From Streptomyces sp. TLI_235 (GTDB lineage: Bacteria > Actinomycetota > Actinomycetes > Streptomycetales > Streptomycetaceae), in NCBI GenBank assembly GCA_002300355.1, contig NSGV01000001.1, positions 3,100,001 through 3,164,000 of the forward strand: a stretch of 64,000 nucleotides of DNA. The letters are read 5' to 3'. A model generated the notes under the pieces. It was given only the letters and a program-made list of their open reading frames with translations, was not told the origin of the DNA and ran no database searches. This document shows positions 1 to 8,779 of the stretch, piece by piece. How positions within the stretch are numbered: the stretch's first letter is position 1; each line of letters opens with the position of its first letter. The translations under genes and the position numbers were made by a program.

Positions 1-1958
1 GTGACCTCCTCGAAGGGCTCGCCGCCGACGCCGAGCGGCAGGCCGGGCGGGACGTCGAGCATCCGGGCCGGCTCGCCGGGGCTGAGCAGCGCGGGCGGCA
101 GGTGGCCGGCGCTGGCGAAGGTGCAGCGCTGGGTGACGGCGTCGTACACGGCGTAGACGCAGGTCGCGAGGTAGACCTCGGAGCCGCCCTCGCCGAACGG
201 GCCGCCCGAGGGGTCGTCGGCGCCGAGGCCGCGGGCGATCTCGTCGAGGGCGCCGAGCACCTCGGCCGGGTCGAGGTCGAGCATCGCGAGGGTGCGGACG
301 GCGGTGCGCAGCTGGCCCATCGCCACGGCGGCGCGCAGGCCGCGGCCCATGACGTCGCCGATGACCAGGGCGGTGCGGCTGCCGGGCAGCGGGATGACGT
401 CGAACCAGTCGCCGCCGACCTCGGTGTTGTTGTTGCTGGGCAGGTAGCGGCGGGCGATCTCCAGTCCGGTGGCCGCCGGGTTGCCCGGGGGCAGCAGGCT
501 GCGCTGGAGGATCAGGGCGCGCTCGTGCTCCCTGCGGTAGAGCCGGGCGTTGTCGACGCAGACCGCGGCGCGGGAGACCAGCTCCTCGGCGATGGCGACG
601 TCTCTCGCGTCGAAGGGCTCGGAGCCGATCGCCCGGGACAGCTGGACGAGGCCGAGCACCTGGTCGCGGGCGACCAGCGGGACGACCAGGGTGGAGCGCA
701 GCAGCGGGTCGGGCCCGGGTTGCGGGACGACGCTGCGGCCGGTGCGCAGTGCGCGGGCGTGCGGGGAGCGCGGCGGGTAGCAGAGGGTGCCGCCGGCCTC
801 GGCGACCGGGACGGCGCCGATGCCCTCGCCGAGGACGGAGGAGGCGCCGCCGACGACGCTGGAGACGGCGACCCGGCGCAGTTCGCCGGAGCCGTCGATC
901 AGGCCGGGGCCGGCGGCCAGCGGGCCGGAGTCGCCGGAGAGCAGCGCGGTGTAGAGGTCGACGGTGGCGACGTCGCAGAACTGCGGGACGATCACGTCCA
1001 GGAGTTCCTTGGCGGTGGTCTCCAGGTCGAGGGTGGAGCCGATGTGGGTGCTGGCCTCGTTGAGCAGGGCGAGGCTGCGGCGGACGCCGGCGGCCTCACG
1101 TTCGGCGACGTGCCGGCTGGTGACGTCCTGCACCTGGCCGGCCACGCCCATGGGGACGCCACCGGGGCCGTTGAGCCGGAACAGGGCGGCGGACCAGCGG
1201 CGGCGGCCGTCGCGGGTGCCGGCGGCGGGGACGCCGCCGCTGAAGCGCAGGTCGAGGATCGGCTCGCCGCCCTCCAGCACCTTGCGCAGGGCGACGAGCA
1301 GCCGCTCGGCCTCGCCGGGGGCGAAGAGTTCGGTGGGTGCGAGGCCGGGGAGTTCCTCGGCGGCGCGGCCGACGCAGGCGGCGAAGGCCCGGTTGACGCG
1401 CTGCAGCCGCAGGTCGGGGCCGAAGAGGAAGAAGCCGGTGGGGGTCTGGCCGAAGACCGCCTCGGTGGCGGCGAGTCCGGCCTCGACGCCGCGCAGCCGG
1501 CCGACGTCGACGGCGAGACAGGTGGCGCCGGCGGCGGGGCCGCCGTCGACGGGCATCAGGTAGAGCTCGGCGAGGCCCTCGCTGCCGGTGGCGGTGTCCC
1601 GGTAGGGGGTGGTGCCGGCCCACTCCTCGCCGGCGAGGACGCGCTCCAGGCGGGCCCGGCCGCGCTGCCAGTGCTCGCGCGGGACGAGGGTGGTGATGGG
1701 GTCGGAGCCCAGGGCGTCGGCCGTGGGTACGCCGAAGAACTCGGCGGCCCGGCCGCTCCAGTGGCTGATCCGGCCGTCGGGGCCGATCGCGAAGGTGGCG
1801 ACCCGTAGGTAGCCGTAGATCGACCCTGGTTCGCCGTGCCCCCGACCTGCGGCGTCGCCGCGCGGGGCGACGTCCTCGTCGTCGGGTGCGCCGGGCTGTC
1901 CGGGCACGGCGGCATGACCGCTGCTGCTCGGCGCCTGCGGCGCCGGAATGCTGTTCAA
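1..1958 (-). CDS. SpoIIE-family PP2C phosphatase with PAS and GAF sensors (3' end outside window)
   Basis: The reading frame is open to the window edge, so the C-terminus is missing. Going from the N-terminus there are two PAS-like segments (roughly residues 40-150 and 165-275), a GAF-like segment (about 290-440), and a PP2C/SpoIIE domain recognisable by EVGGDWFDVIPLPG, GDVMGRGLRAA and SAGHLPPALL. Such proteins dephosphorylate anti-anti-sigma factors or related targets in Streptomyces. No ATG exists upstream. I chose TTG at 1956-1958 because GGAGGGG lies about 8 nt before it; a GTG at 1907 is the alternative. It follows another phosphatase of the same class on the same strand, separated by 500 bp. 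The exact signal and substrate cannot be read from the sequence. Confidence 0.85.
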   Translation of the reverse strand, partial: MNSIPAPQAPSSSGHAAVPGQPGAPDDEDVAPRGDAAGRGHGEPGSIYGYLRVATFAIGPDGRISHWSGRAAEFFGVPTADALGSDPITTLVPREHWQRGRARLERVLAGEEWAGTTPYRDTATGSEGLAELYLMPVDGGPAAGATCLAVDVGRLRGVEAGLAATEAVFGQTPTGFFLFGPDLRLQRVNRAFAACVGRAAEELPGLAPTELFAPGEAERLLVALRKVLEGGEPILDLRFSGGVPAAGTRDGRRRWSAALFRLNGPGGVPMGVAGQVQDVTSRHVAEREAAGVRRSLALLNEASTHIGSTLDLETTAKELLDVIVPQFCDVATVDLYTALLSGDSGPLAAGPGLIDGSGELRRVAVSSVVGGASSVLGEGIGAVPVAEAGGTLCYPPRSPHARALRTGRSVVPQPGPDPLLRSTLVVPLVARDQVLGLVQLSRAIGSEPFDARDVAIAEELVSRAAVCVDNARLYRREHERALILQRSLLPPGNPAATGLEIARRYLPSNNNTEVGGDWFDVIPLPGSRTALVIGDVMGRGLRAAVAMGQLRTAVRTLAMLDLDPAEVLGALDEIARGLGADDPSGGPFGEGGSEVYLATCVYAVYDAVTQRCTFASAGHLPPALLSPGEPARMLDVPPGLPLGVGGEPFEEV

Positions 1959-2458
1959 CGGACCGACCCCTCCAACCAGTGCCCATCCGGATGTCGAGAA
2001 GACCGAGTATTCATCATCCGGGTGCGAGCGCACACGCCCCCGAGCATCACAACATCGAATCGGGGGAGGCCCGCGCGGTGCTCCTTACCCGGCCGTCGCT
2101 GTTCGAACCGGCCTGGTCTGCACGGATCGGGCGGTTCGGTCAAGAGCTGGGTCGGACATGGCTGCGTCGTGCACGGATCTGGCAGGATCGCCCTGCCGTG
2201 TGTCTCGAAAACGCCTATGGATTCGGGCATTTCATCACATGACACTTCATCAGCGCCAGCTCGTGCGGGCAGCTCTCCCCGGGTGTTCCGCAGCACGTCG
2301 CGCGGTGGACGGCGGCGGTCGGCCCTGCGGCCGCCGGCCCGGCTCCGCGGCGCCCCGAAATCGGAAAAGTCGGACTTTATCCGTCCGTCTGCCGGACGGC
2401 GCCGCCACCGTCCGCGGCCGGGCGCCTGCGCTGCGCACGGCGACCCGAGGTGGCCGGA
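1959..2458. other. Intergenic region between two phosphatase genes
   Basis: No convincing gene. It should hold the 3' end signals of the upstream phosphatase and the promoter of the downstream one. A 7-bp hairpin (2381-2387 with 2393-2399) lies about 60 nt past the stop at 2459. Next to it is a short AAAGTC/GACTTT symmetry at 2366-2378. Several short open frames here lack the third-position GC bias of neighbouring genes. Confidence 0.5.
2381..2399 (-). terminator. Weak hairpin downstream of the second phosphatase gene
   Basis: CCGTCCG and CGGACGG form a perfect 7-bp stem with a 5-nt loop about 60 nt beyond the stop codon at 2459. There is no U tract, which is usual in Streptomyces. The termination role is inferred. 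Confidence 0.35.
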
Positions 2459-5326
2459 CTACTGCTCGCTGTAGTCGCCCTCGGGATCGTCCGGGTTGAG
2501 CTCGAACCAGACGACCTTGCCCATGCCCTCGGCCCTGGCGCCCCAGCGCAGGGCGAGCCGGCGGACGAGCTCCAGGCCGCGGCCGCCCTCGTCGGCCTCG
2601 GCGGCGTGCCGCTCGCGGGGCGGATCGGGCAGCGGGTCGCTGATCTCCACCAGCAGCATCTCGCCGAGGGTCAACCGGACCCCGATCGGGGCGCTGGCGT
2701 ACCGGACGGAGTTCGTGACCAGCTCGCTCACCAGCAGCTCGGCGGTGTCGGTGAGGTGCTCGGCGCCCCACTCGGCGAGAGTGCCGCGCACCAGCCGGCG
2801 GGCCCGGGAGACGGCGGTCGGCTCGGCGGGCAGGGTCCAGCCGGCGGTCGGGGTGCCGGCCTCGCCGTGGCTGAGCCGGGCCAGCAGCAGGGCGACGTCG
2901 TCGGGCTCACGGCCCTGCTCCATGGTGTCGAGCACGGCCTCGCAGGCCTGCTCGATGGAGGCGTAGGGCTGCTCCAGCACGCTGATCAGCCGGCCGAGGC
3001 CGACGTCGAGGTCCTTGTCCCGGGATTCCACCAGCCCGTCGGTGCACAGGGCGAGCAGGGCGCCCTCGGCGACGTCCATCTCGACCGATTCGAAGGGCAC
3101 GCCGCCGACGCCGAGCGGGGCGCCGGAGGGCAGGTCGAGCACCTGGCCGACGCCGCCGGGCAGCGGGCCGCCGGCGGTCGGGGCGGGACCGTCGCCGTCC
3201 TTGGGCACCACCAGCACCGGCGGGATGTGGCCGGCCTTGGTGACGGTCAGCCGCCGCCGGACGGGGTCGAAGACCGCGTACACACAGGTCGCCAGCAGGG
3301 CCTCGTCGGGGCCCTGGGCGAGGTCGTCGGCCAGCTCGTGGACGTGCCGCAGCAGGGTGTCCGGCGGCAGGTCGAGGGCGGCGAGCACCCGGACGGCGGT
3401 GCGCAGCCGGCCCATGGTGGCGGCGGCCCGCAGGCCGTGGCCCATGACGTCGCCGACCACCAGCGCGGTGCGGTCGCCGGGCAGCGGGATGACGTCGAAC
3501 CAGTCGCCGCCGACCTCGGTGCCGCTGCTGCCGGGGACGTAGCGGTAGGCGACCTCGACGCCGGTGGGCTGCGGCACCTGCTGCGGCAGCAGGGTGCGCT
3601 GCAGGGTGAGCGCGGCGGTGCGCTCCCGGGCGTAGAGGCGGGCGTTGTCGAGGGAGCTGCCCGCCCGGTCGGCGAGTTCGACGGCGAAGGCCAGGTCGTC
3701 GCGGTCGAAGCCCTCCCGGTAGCCGGCCCGGCTGACCACCAGCAGGCCGATGACGATGCCGCGGGCGCGCAGCGGGACGACCAGCCGGGAGTGCACGCCG
3801 AGTTCGTGGGCGGCCTGGGCCTTGGGGTCGCCGGGGTAGCTGAGGTCCTCGGACTCCTCCTTGCCGCTGAGGAGCTCCGGGATGCCGGTGCGCAGCACGC
3901 GGCCGAAGGCGGACTCCTCGGTGAAGGTGATCCGGGCGCCGCGGCGGAGCATGACCTCGACCTCGGGGCCGTCCTGGACGGAGGCGGTGCCGAGCTGCAG
4001 CAGCGAGGTGCGGCGGTCGTGGCCGTGGCGGGGCAGGTCGTCGCCGTGCGCGACGGCCTGCAGCAGGATCACGGCGGAGTAGTCGGCGAGCCGGGGCACC
4101 ACGGCGCCGGCGAGTTCCTGGGCGATCCGGGAGGCGTCGAGGAGGTCGCCGATCCGGGAGCCGAACTCGTTGAGCAGGGAGAGCCGGCGGCGGGCGTGCT
4201 CGACCTTGGAGACGGCCCGGTAGCGCTCGGTGACGTCCATGACGGTGCCGGAGATGCCGAGGACCCGGCCGGCCCGGTCGGTCATCCGGCTGTAGGAGAT
4301 CGAGCGGAAGCCGGAGCGGGCGGTGACGGGGGCGGCGAGGGTGACGTCGATGACCGGTTCGCCGGTGGCGAGGACCTGGCGCTGGATGGCGGTGATCTCG
4401 TCGGCGGCCCGCTCGGGGAGGGTCTCGCCGGTGGTGCGGCCGACGTGCTCCTCCATCGGGACGCCGTTCATCTCGGCGAGGGTGCGGTTGACGGCGGTGT
4501 AGCGCAGTTCGGTGTCGAGGACGGCGATGCCGAGCGGGGACTGCTCGAACAGCGCGTCGCGGACGGCGAGGTCGCGCTCCACGGCGGCGACGGTGCGGGC
4601 GTCGGCGAGCGTGACCTGCAGGAAGGGTGTGCCGTCGCCGTCGACGAGCAGTGAGATCCGCACCTCGACGGGGACGTTCACGCCCTCCCGGTCGGAGAGC
4701 CGGGTGATGCCGTGCCAGCTGCCGATCCGCAGGGTCTCCTGGATGGCCTGCCGGGCCTGGGCGACGAGCTCCTCGTCGCCGATCAGCTGGTCGATCCGGC
4801 GGCCGACCAGGAGTTCGCTGGGCCAGCCGAGCATGTCCTCGGCGGCGGGGCTCCAGAGCACCACCCGGCTGGAGGTGTCGAGGATGGCGATGGCGACCTT
4901 GACGACGTCGAAGAGGCTGCCGCGGGCCGGTTCGGCGATCTTGGCGCCGGGGGCGGGGGTGCCGGGGAAGGGCAGGATCGGGCGGCCGCGAGGCGAGGCG
5001 GAGGGCGGGATGTCGCGGGGCTGCGGGCGTTGCTGGGCCTGCTCGGCGGGGCCGGTGCGGCCGCCGCGGCGCAGCCGGGCGCGGGCGGCGGCGCTGCCGG
5101 CCGAAGCGCCGGTGGCGCGGCCGGACAGGCCGGGGGCGGCCGTGCGCTGCGATCCGCGCCGGGGGAGGCGTCGGACCCGCCGCTCTCCCCCGCCGTTTCC
5201 CGTGCTCGACACCGACGGCGCCTCCGGCTCGTGGGCTGGGCACCGCGGCCGGGGCCGGGTGCGGAGGGGTCGGCGGGGCGCCGCCGCGCCCCGCCGGTCC
5301 CGATGAATTCTGCCGAACTGTGACAT
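2459..5326 (-). CDS. SpoIIE-family phosphatase, PAS-PAS-GAF-PP2C-HATPase
   Basis: A 955-residue multidomain signalling protein. After a disordered R/P/A-rich N-terminus of about 135 residues come two PAS segments (roughly 140-380), a GAF domain (roughly 390-560), a PP2C/SpoIIE phosphatase (EVGGDWFDVIPLPG, GDVMGHGLRAA, KAGHIPPVLV) and a C-terminal GHKL ATPase domain of the anti-sigma kinase type (SELVTNSVRYA, EGGRGLELV variant). The combination of phosphatase and switch kinase is typical of Streptomyces partner-switching regulators of sigma-B-like factors. The start is ATG at 5326; an in-frame TTG 10 codons upstream has no ribosome-binding site. Because the N-terminus is low complexity, a later start is possible. 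It resembles the next gene downstream, which lacks a visible kinase domain because it is truncated by the window. Confidence 0.88.
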   Translation of the reverse strand: MSQFGRIHRDRRGAAAPRRPLRTRPRPRCPAHEPEAPSVSSTGNGGGERRVRRLPRRGSQRTAAPGLSGRATGASAGSAAARARLRRGGRTGPAEQAQQRPQPRDIPPSASPRGRPILPFPGTPAPGAKIAEPARGSLFDVVKVAIAILDTSSRVVLWSPAAEDMLGWPSELLVGRRIDQLIGDEELVAQARQAIQETLRIGSWHGITRLSDREGVNVPVEVRISLLVDGDGTPFLQVTLADARTVAAVERDLAVRDALFEQSPLGIAVLDTELRYTAVNRTLAEMNGVPMEEHVGRTTGETLPERAADEITAIQRQVLATGEPVIDVTLAAPVTARSGFRSISYSRMTDRAGRVLGISGTVMDVTERYRAVSKVEHARRRLSLLNEFGSRIGDLLDASRIAQELAGAVVPRLADYSAVILLQAVAHGDDLPRHGHDRRTSLLQLGTASVQDGPEVEVMLRRGARITFTEESAFGRVLRTGIPELLSGKEESEDLSYPGDPKAQAAHELGVHSRLVVPLRARGIVIGLLVVSRAGYREGFDRDDLAFAVELADRAGSSLDNARLYARERTAALTLQRTLLPQQVPQPTGVEVAYRYVPGSSGTEVGGDWFDVIPLPGDRTALVVGDVMGHGLRAAATMGRLRTAVRVLAALDLPPDTLLRHVHELADDLAQGPDEALLATCVYAVFDPVRRRLTVTKAGHIPPVLVVPKDGDGPAPTAGGPLPGGVGQVLDLPSGAPLGVGGVPFESVEMDVAEGALLALCTDGLVESRDKDLDVGLGRLISVLEQPYASIEQACEAVLDTMEQGREPDDVALLLARLSHGEAGTPTAGWTLPAEPTAVSRARRLVRGTLAEWGAEHLTDTAELLVSELVTNSVRYASAPIGVRLTLGEMLLVEISDPLPDPPRERHAAEADEGGRGLELVRRLALRWGARAEGMGKVVWFELNPDDPEGDYSEQ

Positions 5327-5475
5327 ACCCCATGCAATGGGTTGATATCCCGGCAAGCGGGTCGTCTTTTCCGATTCGGCCGCGATCCGGCGGCGCCGGT
5401 TCGGCTGCGTGGAGCAATCGGCGACGGGCCCGTGCGGGGTCCGCCCCGCGCAGGGTGAGTACCCGGCCCGGGGGC

Positions 5476-5517
5476 GGCTCAGCCGCGAGCGGGCTCAGCC
5501 GCGAGCGGGCTCAGCCG
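5476..5517. repeat. 16-bp tandem repeat, 2.6 copies
   Basis: The unit GGCTCAGCCGCGAGCG occurs at 5476-5491 and 5492-5507, followed by a 10-bp partial copy. The stop codon of the SPOR/Nudix gene (5511-5513) lies inside the last partial unit. Each unit contains the near-palindrome CGGCTCAGCCG, so the array can also fold and may serve as the gene's terminator. Confidence 0.7.
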
Positions 5518-6074
5518 TCGGCGAGCAGGGCGGCGACGTGCGGGAGGACCTCGCGGTCGTGGGCGAGCCATTCGACGTCGTCGAGCTCGCCGGCGCCGAG
5601 CCAGCGGACCTCGGAGTGGTCGGCCAGCGGGCGGGGTTCGCCGGAGAGCAGTTCGGCGGCCCATATCCGCAGCTCCAGGCCGGGCCGGACGGGCCAGCCG
5701 CCGGGCAGCGGGTGGAGGGCGCGGACGCGGACGCCGAGTTCCTCGGCGAGTTCGCGCTCCAGGGCCTGCGCCTGGGTCTCGCCGGGCTCGGCCTTGCCGC
5801 CGGGGAACTCCCAGTAGCCGGCCGTCTCGGGGGGTGCGCTGCGGCGGGCGGCGAGTACCCGGCCCTGGTGCACCAGGGCGCCGCCGACCACGTACCGGAC
5901 CTCGGCGCCCGGCTGCGGGGCGCGGGGCCCGACCGCCTCGACCCAGTACAGCTGCTTGTGGCCGCGGGCCTCGAACTCGGCGGCGAGTGCCTCCGCCTCG
6001 GCACGGCCCAGCCCGGTGGCGACGAGGAAGCGGTTGCCGTTGTCGTCCTGCCGCATCACCCGGTGATCGTCCAT
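5511..6074 (-). CDS. SPOR-like/Nudix hydrolase fusion (MutT-type)
   Basis: A 187-residue protein. Residues 1 to about 55 (RQDDNGNRF, ARGHKQLYWVE) look like the small stand-alone SPOR-like proteins of Streptomyces. Residues about 58-187 form a Nudix hydrolase with a complete Nudix box (G-x5-E-x7-REL-x-EE-x-GV) starting at GGKAEPGETQAQALERE. The Nudix part probably cleaves a nucleotide pyrophosphate bond, possibly in oxidised nucleotides; the substrate is not readable. There is no stop or start codon with a ribosome-binding site at the junction, so this looks like one fused protein. ATG at 6074 is the first start. The gene is monocistronic, with a methyltransferase gene behind it. Confidence 0.82.
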   Translation of the reverse strand: MDDHRVMRQDDNGNRFLVATGLGRAEAEALAAEFEARGHKQLYWVEAVGPRAPQPGAEVRYVVGGALVHQGRVLAARRSAPPETAGYWEFPGGKAEPGETQAQALERELAEELGVRVRALHPLPGGWPVRPGLELRIWAAELLSGEPRPLADHSEVRWLGAGELDDVEWLAHDREVLPHVAALLADG

Positions 6075-6217
6075 GGCGCCACGGTAACGGGCCCGGCCCG
6101 GTGGGGGACAGGCCTGACCCGTGCGCCGACGGTAGGCCCGGATTGCTACCGGCCGGTACGGCGGCGGTTAACTCCCGGTAAGACCGTGCGGGTACCGACC
6201 ACCCCGACCGGTGCGGC

Positions 6218-7030
6218 TCACCGGCGGGCCAGCACCTCGCCGTGCAGCACGGCGAACCAGGCGTCCGGGTCGGCGGCCCAGCGGCGCCAGCCGTCGGCGA
6301 TCCGGGCCAGGTCGTCGGTGTCGGCCAGGCCCTCGGCGAGGGCGGTGGCGGCCGTGGCGGACTTCTCGGTGCGCTCGGCCCAGGTCCCGCCCCACCACTG
6401 CCGGCGCCCGGGGTCGGCGAAGGTCCAGCTGCTGGAGGTCGCGGTGACGTCGGTGAAGCCGGCCGCCCTCGCCCAGGCGGCCAGCCGGCGGCCGGCATCG
6501 GGCTCGCCGCCGTTGGCCCGGGCGATCCGCCGGTACAGCGCCGACCACTCGGCGAGTTCGGGGAGTTCGGGGTACCAGGCCATCGCCGCGTAATCGGCGT
6601 CCCGGACGGCGACCACACCGCCGGGGGCGGTGACCCGGCGCATCTCGCGCAGCGCGGCCACCGGGTCGGCGAGGTGTTGGAGCACCTGGTGGGCGTGCAC
6701 CACGTCGAACGCGCCGTCGGCGTACGGCAGCCGGTGCACGTCGGCGACCTCGAACTGCACGGTGGTCAGACCGCGTTCGGCGGCGTGCGCGGCGGCCTGG
6801 GCGAGCACCTCGGCGGAGGTGTCGACGGCGACCGTCCGGCCTTCGGGGCCGAGCCGCTCGGCGAGGTCGGCGGTGATCGTGCCGGGCCCGCAGCCGACGT
6901 CCAGCAGTCGCTGCCCCGGCCGGAGTTCGGGCAGCAGGTAGGCCGCGGAGTCGGCGGCGGTGCGGCTGCGGTGCGAGCGCAGCACGGCCTCCTGGTGGCC
7001 GTGGGTGTAGGCGGCCCGACGGTTCGTCAT
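6218..7030 (-). CDS. Class I SAM-dependent methyltransferase
   Basis: A 270-residue protein with the Rossmann-fold SAM site LLDVGCGPGTIT (about residues 40-52), an acidic loop after the second strand (TVAVDTS) and VADVHRLPYADGAFDVVHA, all typical of the UbiE/Methyltransf_11 and 25 groups. The methyl acceptor cannot be predicted. The ATG at 7030 is preceded by AGAGGG at a reasonable distance. It is divergent from the pyridoxamine-oxidase-fold gene, and the 136-bp gap contains paired inverted repeats that could control both. Confidence 0.85.
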   Translation of the reverse strand: MTNRRAAYTHGHQEAVLRSHRSRTAADSAAYLLPELRPGQRLLDVGCGPGTITADLAERLGPEGRTVAVDTSAEVLAQAAAHAAERGLTTVQFEVADVHRLPYADGAFDVVHAHQVLQHLADPVAALREMRRVTAPGGVVAVRDADYAAMAWYPELPELAEWSALYRRIARANGGEPDAGRRLAAWARAAGFTDVTATSSSWTFADPGRRQWWGGTWAERTEKSATAATALAEGLADTDDLARIADGWRRWAADPDAWFAVLHGEVLARR

Positions 7031-7077
7031 GTTCGGTTCCCTCTCGGCTCCTCACGATGCCGCCGAGCGTAGACCCG

Positions 7078-7111
7078 TCTCGCTTGACGAGAAATATCGT
7101 CCCACTATTCA
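7078..7111 (+). promoter_or_regulatory. Promoter with overlapping dyads between divergent genes
   Basis: A candidate promoter reads TTGACG (7084-7089), a 16-bp spacer and TATTCA (7106-7111), pointing at the gene starting at 7167. The -35 overlaps TCTCG/CGAGA (7078-7092), and GACGA/TCGTC (7086-7101) lies across the spacer. These overlapping inverted repeats suggest a repressor site. The regulator is unknown. Confidence 0.45.
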
Positions 7112-7166
7112 AGATGATGGAGCGTCGACATGGCCACCCGAAGGGCCGTGCGGCGACAATCGGACC

Positions 7167-7751
7167 ATGGGAAAGACGTACGAACGCATCGACGGCCGGC
7201 TGCGCGCCTTCATCGCGAGCCAGCCGGTCTTCTTCACCGCCACGGCGCCGCTGGCCGGCGACGGGCACGTCAACCTGTCCCCCAAGGGCCGGGCCGGCAC
7301 GCTCGTCGTCCTGGACGAACTCACCCTGGCCTACCTGGACTTCGGCGGCAGCACCGCGGAGACCCTCGCCCACCTGCGGGAGAACGGCCGGATCACCCTG
7401 ATGTGGTGCTCCTTCGACGGGCCGCCGACCGTGGTGCGGGTGCACGGCCGCGGCGAGGCGGTGTTCCGCGACGACCCGCGCTTCGCCGGCCTGATCGGGC
7501 ACTTCGACCCCGCGGCGGACGGCTCCGGGCTGCGCGCGGTGGTGCTGGTGCACGCCGAACGGGTCAGTGACTCCTGCGGGTTCGCCGTGCCGTTCATGGA
7601 CTACCGGGGCGACCGCGACCTGCACGCCCAGTACTTCGACCGGAAGACCGACGAGGAGTTCGCCACCTACTGCGAGGGCAAGGAGCTCGTCGGCACCAGC
7701 CTCGACGGCCTGCCCGCACTGCCGCTGCCGCTGCCGCCGCGGGCCCGCTGA
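7167..7751 (+). CDS. Pyridoxamine 5'-phosphate oxidase-fold family protein
   Basis: A 194-residue split-barrel flavin-binding protein of the PNPOx-like family. The N-terminal MGKTYERIDGRLRAFIASQ and the segments HVNLSPKG and TLVVLDELTLAYLDFGGS are characteristic of the actinobacterial pyridoxamine 5'-phosphate oxidase family members of this size. Many of these bind FMN or F420 and are not true PLP synthases; the substrate is unknown. I chose ATG at 7167 because homologous-looking sequence begins there and the frame upstream is unlike coding sequence. The ribosome-binding site is weak. Confidence 0.82.
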   Translation: MGKTYERIDGRLRAFIASQPVFFTATAPLAGDGHVNLSPKGRAGTLVVLDELTLAYLDFGGSTAETLAHLRENGRITLMWCSFDGPPTVVRVHGRGEAVFRDDPRFAGLIGHFDPAADGSGLRAVVLVHAERVSDSCGFAVPFMDYRGDRDLHAQYFDRKTDEEFATYCEGKELVGTSLDGLPALPLPLPPRAR

Positions 7752-7755
7752 GGCC

Positions 7756-7775
7756 CCCGGCGGCAGCCCGCCGGG
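7756..7775. terminator. Hairpin between convergent genes
   Basis: A perfect 8-bp GC-rich stem (7756-7763 with 7768-7775, 4-nt loop) lies directly between the stop codons at 7751 and 7776 and could serve both directions. Confidence 0.5.
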
Positions 7776-8577
7776 TCAGTTCGGGGTGAACCAGGTGGTG
7801 CGGGACTTCTTCCACTCCGGGTGGGTGAGGTCCTTGGCCTCGGTGCCGTCGTCGTACAGGTCGGCGGCGCCGTCGTCGGTGATCAGCTGGGCGCGGGCGC
7901 CGGGCACGGTGAGGTCCGGCACGTCCACCACGGCCTCCCAGGCGCCGGCGTCGGTGGTCGGCAGGTCGCGCAGCTTCACCGGGGCGTCGGTGGCCACGCC
8001 CGTCCAGCTGTAGAGCGCGTACGGGCCGGAGTTGTCGTCCGCGGCCCAGGAGCCGGCCACGATCAGGTACTGGTCCGCGGCGTTCTTGCGGATGTCGCGG
8101 ACGGACAGCCCGCCCAGGTCCAGGGTGATCGGGGTGCCGAACGCGGCGTGCACCGAGCCGCCGGGCAGCTGGTTGTAGTCGGTGGCCGGCACCAGCAGCG
8201 CCTTGCCGCCGTTCGCCGGCGGCACCAAAGGCGCACGGAAGGCGACGTACGCGGTGGTGGTGCTACCCGACGCGAACTCCAGGCCCTCGACGTTGAAGCC
8301 GTCGATCTGCTTCGGGACCTGGCCGGAGGCGGCGCCCGCGGCGAAGCCGAGGCGGTTGCCGTCCTCGCCGTTGCCGAGCGAGCCCGTCCAGTAGATCGTG
8401 TTGCCGACCCGGGCCCCCCCTCGATGCCGATCTCCTTGGAGACGCCCAGCGAGGAGGAGAAGTCCCAGGTGCGCACGGGCGCGCGTACGTCACCGCGGAG
8501 GCCGGGGCGGCGGCGACGGGGACGGAGGCGAGCACGAACGCCGCCGCGGCGAGCGCGAGCGAACGGTGACCGGACAC
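7776..8577 (-). pseudogene. Decayed gene for a secreted esterase-like phytase/DUF3616-type protein
   Basis: Read on the minus strand, a GTG at 8577 opens a clear signal peptide (LALAAAAFVLASVPVAAAPASA). The frame is then lost. A second frame carries VRTWDFSSSLGVSKEIGIEG, and after the 7-nt C run at 8414-8420 a third frame carries NTIYWTGSLGNGEDGN, FNVEGLEFASG, then LLVPATDYNQLPGGSVHAAF and a C-terminal beta-propeller-like end to 7776. Two single-base losses are needed to explain the frames. The middle also seems shorter than full-length relatives, going straight from the IYWTGS strand to GNRLGFAAG, so a deletion is likely too. A GTG or TTG start at 8228 would give only a 150-residue fragment. 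Sequencing error in the homopolymer could account for one of the shifts. Confidence 0.65.
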
Positions 8578-8779
8578 GGGTGGTGGGCCCTTCGTCGGGG
8601 GGTGATCGAGAACCGGACCGGGGTGGGGCGCATGCGCGAACGACGGCCGTACGGCACCGGGCCGGACGGCGAACGGCACGCTCGAAATCCGTACGCAGGA
8701 TGCCGTGGACACGGCCGGACTCCGCGCGGGCGGGCGGTGACCGTACGGTGGAGCCGCAGCCGAAAGATCGGAGACCCCC

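Noticed and set aside
1955..2296. Possible small gene on the minus strand in the intergenic region
   Set aside because: No ribosome-binding site, no domain, poor third-position GC bias, and it overlaps the promoter region of the first phosphatase gene.
2459..4654. Long open frames on the plus strand antisense to the phosphatase genes (for example 102-1808 and 2450-4654)
   Set aside because: They are rich in Gly, Ala, Arg and lack any motif. The minus-strand frames show complete PAS, GAF and PP2C domains. High GC makes antisense frames long by chance.
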